64,000 bases of DNA from Juglans regia (taxonomy: Eukaryota; Streptophyta; Magnoliopsida; Fagales; Juglandaceae): assembly GCF_001411555.2 (NCBI RefSeq), contig NC_049905.1, positions 1,054,001 through 1,118,000 of the forward strand, read 5' to 3'. Below the pieces are notes generated by a model. That model ran no database searches and was not told where the DNA came from. It worked only from the letters and a program-made list of their open reading frames with translations. Position numbers and translations under genes: made by a program. Positions 59,748-64,000 of this stretch are shown one piece after another (the stretch's first letter is position 1; each line of letters starts with the position of its first letter).

Positions 59748-60586
59748 TTCGACTGATCTGGATTGAGGTTATTCCTCGATCGTCGGTGAATGATCAATAA
59801 TATTTTTTTTATTGCTTCAGAAAAAATATTGTTTTATTAATTATACGATGAATTTGAAACTGACCCCAAAACATCGTATCTTGAAGACATTATGTTGACG
59901 ACTGATCAGATTGAAATTAATGCATGCATGCATGAGAGCGTAAAAGTCACATTTTTATAGTTTCATATATCCATGGCCGATAAAGAGAAATTTATTCATT
60001 TGAAATTGTCATCTGATTTACTCATTATAATGACATATTTTAATTGAGTTTTTATATATATATAATTATTAAAATGTCCTAAATCATAAGTACGCGTGAA
60101 CAGAGACAACTATAAGATTAAAAATGAAGAGATCAAGGGTACGCCATGACTAACAAAAAAGAGAATGCTTTAAATATTAATGTATTTTATAAAAATAAAT
60201 ACACAAGTAGCTAAAATTATAAAGTTATTGTTATTGTAAGAAATATTTAATAGATTATATAAAATTACGTCAAAGTAATACTACAGTCGTGGAATGTGCT
60301 ATACAACTTGCATATTCGTTTTGAAAAAAAGTAAGATTTATTATTAAAAAAAATAATTTTTTTTAATGTAAGTCTCATATTTACTTATTTTTTTAAAGTA
60401 ATTGCATAAACATTTACGCATATTTTACACAGTGTTTACGCACTTCACAACTAAAAATATTATTTTTCAATTATAAATTTATTTTTATAAAATATTTTGA
60501 TTCATGTATCTATTATGTCTTGCTGTAATTGATATACAAAAATATAATAAAAGGAATTTTGGTCGTCCAGAAACTCGTTGAGCTTA

Positions 60587-61163
60587 GATCACCTTCAATA
60601 GATTAGTTAAAATTAAAAGACATTTTTTTATAAATGTAAGAAAAATTTATCTTTTAATTATTCCATTCACTTAAATCTCTATATTGAAATAACTATTTTA
60701 TTATTATATAATAATAAAATAATATAAGATAAATTTATTTTTAATTATTCACATCAAATCTCTACATTGAATTATCTATTTATTCATTACTATATAATGA
60801 ATAACTAATAATTTTAAAAATATTTAATTTTTTTAATTATTAATTTATTTTATTTTATCATATTTTACTATTCTACCTTTTATATATTAATTAATAATTA
60901 TATTCTAATTAAATTAATATATCACAAACTCAAATTAATATATCAATTGTGAAAAAATATGTGATAGAAAAAAAAAGGAGAGATAAATAATTAATAAAAT
61001 ATATATTTGATGTGTATACACTATACAGTAACATTCAAATTAATTTTTTTTTTAAATTACTGTAATTTTAATTATTTAAAATTAAATAAATTCATTATAA
61101 ATATATTTTACTCTCTAATAATTAAATATTCAATAAATTTACCATTTAACTAAATCAATGCTC
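60587..61163. mobile_element. MITE with TTA target duplication (family H, copy 2)
   Basis: Flanked by TTA at 60584-60586 and 61164-61166. The right end 'caatgctc' plus inverse 'ggtagttaaat'-type arms match the element at 45786-46325; the left end (gatcacc) has diverged. The interior 'aattatattctaattaaatt' is shared with copy 1. Confidence 0.6.
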
Positions 61164-61382
61164 TTAGATAGATATGCTTTGACATTTAAAATGAAAAACC
61201 AGCTGCCAATACTTTCTCTCGCATGTGCTGCTCTCTTTCTCCACACTTGCAAACTGTGCGTATTACTATTTACTATTTAGATAGAGCGATCAAGACTCAA
61301 GAGACAGCGACGGAAGAGCTAAACAAATAACATAGGAATTTTTCAGATAATTAAGGTTTTTTCTTGTGAAAAAAACAAATAC

Positions 61383-62327
61383 ATGGAGGTGAAACACCGA
61401 ACGGTACGGTACCTGATTACCAATCTGAGTTCGGTGTCGGAGCAGACCCGAGTAGAGGCCCTGAGGGAGCTCCGGCTCATGACCAAGCTCGACGCCAACG
61501 CCCGCCCCCTCATCGCTGAAGCCGGAGCCATACCTTACCTAGTCGATACCCTCTATTCATTGTCCCACGTTGCCCAGGATGATGCCGCCGCCACCCTCCT
61601 CAACCTCTCCATCTCCTCCCGCGCCGCTCTCATGTCGACACGCGGCCTCCTCGACGCCCTTTCCCACGTGCTCCGACACCATGCCTCCTCCTCGTCCCCC
61701 ACAGCGGTCCAGTCCTCCGCCGCAACTCTCCACAGCCTCCTAATCGAGGACGAGTACCGCCCCATCATCGGATCCAAACGCGATATTATCTACTCCTTGA
61801 TCGACGTGATAAAACAGTCCCGCTCCGCCGTTAGATCCGTCAAGGACGCCCTCAAAGCCCTGTTTGGTATCTCGCTATACCCTTTGAACCGCAAGACGGT
61901 TGTTGATCTGGGTGGCGTCGGACCGTTATTTTCTCTGGTACTGAAAGGCTCGGCTACTGGGATCATAGAGGACGCGACGGCTGTGATAGCGCAGGTGGCG
62001 GGGTGCGAGGAGAGTGAGGAGGCGTTTAGGAAGGCTTCGGGTACCGGGGTTTTGATGGATTTGTTGGACGTGGGGACGGGGTCGAGCTTGAGGGTGAAGG
62101 AGAACGCGGTGGCAGCGCTATTGAATTTAGTGAGGTGCGGAAGGGAGAGGGTGGAGAGGGAGGTAAGGGAGATGGGGCTACTGGTGGTGGAGGGGATTGC
62201 CGATGTCGCGGAGAATGGGAGACCTAATGGAAAGAGCAAGGCAGTGGCGCTGCTGAGGGTGCTCTACGGTGGGAGCAACGGGTGTGTGGTGAGGGACGAG
62301 CGGTTTGATTATTTGTTGAATCATTAA
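61383..62327 (+). CDS. Armadillo-repeat protein, U-box-less PUB-like
   Basis: A single uninterrupted frame of 314 codons, GC-rich against AT-rich flanks. It encodes armadillo-type helical repeats from about residue 15 to the end: RVEALRELRLMTK, IPYLVDTLYSLSH with DDAAATLLNLSISSRAAL, DALKALFGISLYPLNRKTVV, and KENAVAALLNLVRC. These resemble the ARM regions of plant U-box E3 ligases (PUB14/PUB4 type), but no U-box is present and no upstream exon was seen. So it is probably one of the short, intronless ARM-only proteins, acting as a protein-interaction scaffold; its partner is unknown. The ATG at 61383 is the first in frame. No damage seen. Confidence 0.85.
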   Translation: MEVKHRTVRYLITNLSSVSEQTRVEALRELRLMTKLDANARPLIAEAGAIPYLVDTLYSLSHVAQDDAAATLLNLSISSRAALMSTRGLLDALSHVLRHHASSSSPTAVQSSAATLHSLLIEDEYRPIIGSKRDIIYSLIDVIKQSRSAVRSVKDALKALFGISLYPLNRKTVVDLGGVGPLFSLVLKGSATGIIEDATAVIAQVAGCEESEEAFRKASGTGVLMDLLDVGTGSSLRVKENAVAALLNLVRCGRERVEREVREMGLLVVEGIADVAENGRPNGKSKAVALLRVLYGGSNGCVVRDERFDYLLNH

Positions 62328-62771
62328 CAACAGTACAAGTTCATGAAATCTGGTGTTTTTATTTGGTATGATATGTTACGATTAGAGCTGTTCATTAAGA
62401 TATATGTAAATTAGCCATGGTTTTGATTTCATCGTGTTTCTCTTTAGATCATGAATGGAGAAATGATGAGTTTCTTGATGATCATCAGAGTATATTGTTT
62501 TTGCTCATCATGTTGTGCAAATTAATCGTCATATATACAAACAAACTTGGAGTTTTTTGTTCATGCATATTATATAATGTCTCCTACTCTTTCCTATTAG
62601 ATCATGAATATGGTGTTTGGTTGGAAAGAAAATAAAAATAAAAATTGAAAAGGCCTATTAATTCAAGGGTACGTAATCAAACCTCCAAGATTAATAAAGA
62701 TAAAAGACAACTGAATTTCCATTAAACTTTCGGATGCCTCATTACAAATATATTATTTATATAAAGAGAAA

Positions 62772-62930
62772 TGATATTTGTAAGTTTAAGATGTATAAGT
62801 TTTGCATACTTTTTTTAAAAAAATAGATAAATCTTATCTATATAAAAAAATTATTTTTTTAATAATAGATCTTACTTCTTTTAAAAAAGAGTGCAAGAGA
62901 CTCGCACACTCTAAAAATATAACTAAGATT
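62772..62930. mobile_element. MITE (family G, copy 2)
   Basis: 'tttgtaagtttaagatgtat' on the left and 'cgcacactctaaaaatat' on the right are partly inverted and match the ends of 28578-28711. Confidence 0.55.
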
Positions 62931-63667
62931 AGTCTTATACAAAAGTATGCTTAATTAATTCTATCGATATGCTTAAATTCACGGGCCTAGAGTCACAATT
63001 CCAACATCTCATTACAATATATCATTTCATTACCAATGCCAACCGTCCATTATAATATCAGCCCACTACAGTTTATAAAGGTCTATTCCAAAGACAGTCC
63101 GGTTCTAAAGTTTCTGACCCTCGAACATTAGCACCTTTTAAGGAATCTTCATGTGTTTCATACAACATCTTTGATACTAATTTAATCAACATATCACACT
63201 TTAACTAAAAGCTTAAATTAGTGGGATTAGATTTACCAATATTCTATTAGTCACCCATTATTCGGATTACTTCATTGCAGATAACTCAATTACTATAAAA
63301 AAAAAAAATTACTTAAGTGTATTAATACTACTCTTCGTTCTAAGTTTTTTCATTCTAAGTTACACGAGTAGTGCTAATGTGATATATTTTAAGTGACTTA
63401 ATTAAATTATAGTAGAGATATGAATGAAATGGGTGATTCTTCAAAAGTTATATCTTCTTTAAGGGCTTTACCATATATATAGTCTTATTATGTATACAAA
63501 TTTAATTGGATTATAATTTCCCAAATCATGCATGCATCTTATAGTTGCAGTAGTAATGTAAGTTTTTGTACATGATTTGCTTAATGTAAATTGTAATAAA
63601 GCATGCATGTCATTGGAAAAAAGTAGCATAGAGTTAAGACTAGACAATATATAAGAGAAATTCTATG

Positions 63668-63791
63668 CATCAGTTATTATTCATTCCTACACCCCACACT
63701 TATATTACTTTTTCATCGAGTATGAAGGTGTTTTTCATAAGGTGTGAAGTGTGAGGTGATAAATATTGACTGATGAGAAATTTTTTTCCAA
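63668..63791. mobile_element. MITE (family D, copy 2)
   Basis: 'ttctatgcatcagttattat' on the left and 'atattgactgatgagaaatt' on the right form inverted ends. Internal 'tttttcataaggtgtgaagt' matches copy 1 at 31865-32015. Confidence 0.6.
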
Positions 63792-64000
63792 TATATAATA
63801 TTTTGCAGAGGTGGGACGCGGCATATAAAATAGAAGAAAATAGAAAGGAACCTGGTCTAAAATCAAACACCAACAAAGAAATTAAACTCTTTTCTTACCA
63901 AATTCCATTATATATGGGCAGTTTATTCTCCTGATCTAAACTACCATTGAAGTTTCCAAAAGAATAACTTCTAACTTTACTTATTTTTTTAGAACCATTG

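Larger units (their letters stand above)
58236..61382. other. AT-rich spacer between the protease and ARM-repeat genes
   Basis: No gene recognised. The first 200-300 bp are probably protease 3' UTR. The rest holds AT microsatellites, two adjacent family-C MITEs, an inverted-repeat AT element at about 60285-60455, and a family-H MITE that ends about 220 bp before the ARM-repeat start codon. Confidence 0.55.
62328..64000. other. AT-rich 3' flank to the window end
   Basis: Probably begins with the ARM-gene 3' UTR. Contains MITEs at 62772-62930 and 63668-63791. No gene recognised. Confidence 0.5.

Noticed and set aside
61790..62239. 149-codon - strand open frame inside the ARM-repeat gene
   Set aside because: Antisense shadow of a GC-rich coding region.
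1..64000. Search by eye for tRNA, rRNA, CRISPR-like arrays and telomeric or centromeric satellites
   Set aside because: No tRNA B-box in a cloverleaf context, no rRNA segment, no regularly spaced repeat array and no TTTAGGG tract were seen. A covariance-model scan could still find a small RNA.

Overview
This is plant nuclear DNA from a broad-leaved (eudicot) species. Genes have short exons, GT-AG introns and very AT-rich introns and spacers, and the gaps are full of miniature transposons (MITEs). All recognisable genes are plant families. The recurrent MITE with a 'cctcgtttgga...aactcatctcaactc' character reminds me of woody Fagales genomes such as walnut or pecan, but that is an impression, not a result. 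I see no prokaryotic, organellar or viral block.

Layout on the + axis. 1-6.7 kb: most of a LAF3-type amidohydrolase gene (+), missing its first codons. 6.7-10.4 kb: spacer with a three-unit local repeat and a MITE. 10.4-11.6 kb: a two-exon SHI/STY/LRP1 zinc-finger transcription factor (+). 11.75-16.98 kb: a decayed Ty1/copia retrotransposon (-) 140 bp past that stop codon, itself split by a 702-bp hAT-type element with a perfect 8-bp target duplication. 16.98-17.65 kb: a probable solo LTR sharing the same target site. 20.3-25.7 kb: a MORN-repeat PIP5-kinase gene (-), eight coding exons. 25.7-33.8 kb: long spacer with MITEs and two orphan exon-like fragments. 33.8-40.6 kb: two tandem copies of an NADPH:quinone reductase gene (-). 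The lower copy is intact; the upper has a one-base frameshift and an intron swollen to 3.3 kb by MITEs. 43.4-45.6 kb: probable solo LTR. 46.7-49.3 kb: a hydroxyproline O-arabinosyltransferase-like gene (+) with a one-base frameshift and no final exon found. 49.4-55.8 kb: MITE-rich spacer with an orphan terminal exon. 55.8-58.2 kb: an AED3/nepenthesin-type secreted aspartic protease (+). 58.2-61.4 kb: MITE-rich spacer. 61.4-62.3 kb: an intronless ARM-repeat gene (+). The rest is AT-rich spacer.

The genes are unrelated housekeeping, signalling, development and apoplastic-defence functions; there is no operon or obvious functional cluster apart from the NQR duplication. I did not find a new multi-gene system. 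The most informative structures are the nested transposon stratigraphy at 11.7-17.7 kb, the palindrome-rich hAT element, the decaying NQR duplicate, the frameshifted arabinosyltransferase gene, and exon-like fragments with splice sites but no surrounding gene. Exon boundaries were set by hand from reading-frame continuity, splice consensus and recalled family sequence.
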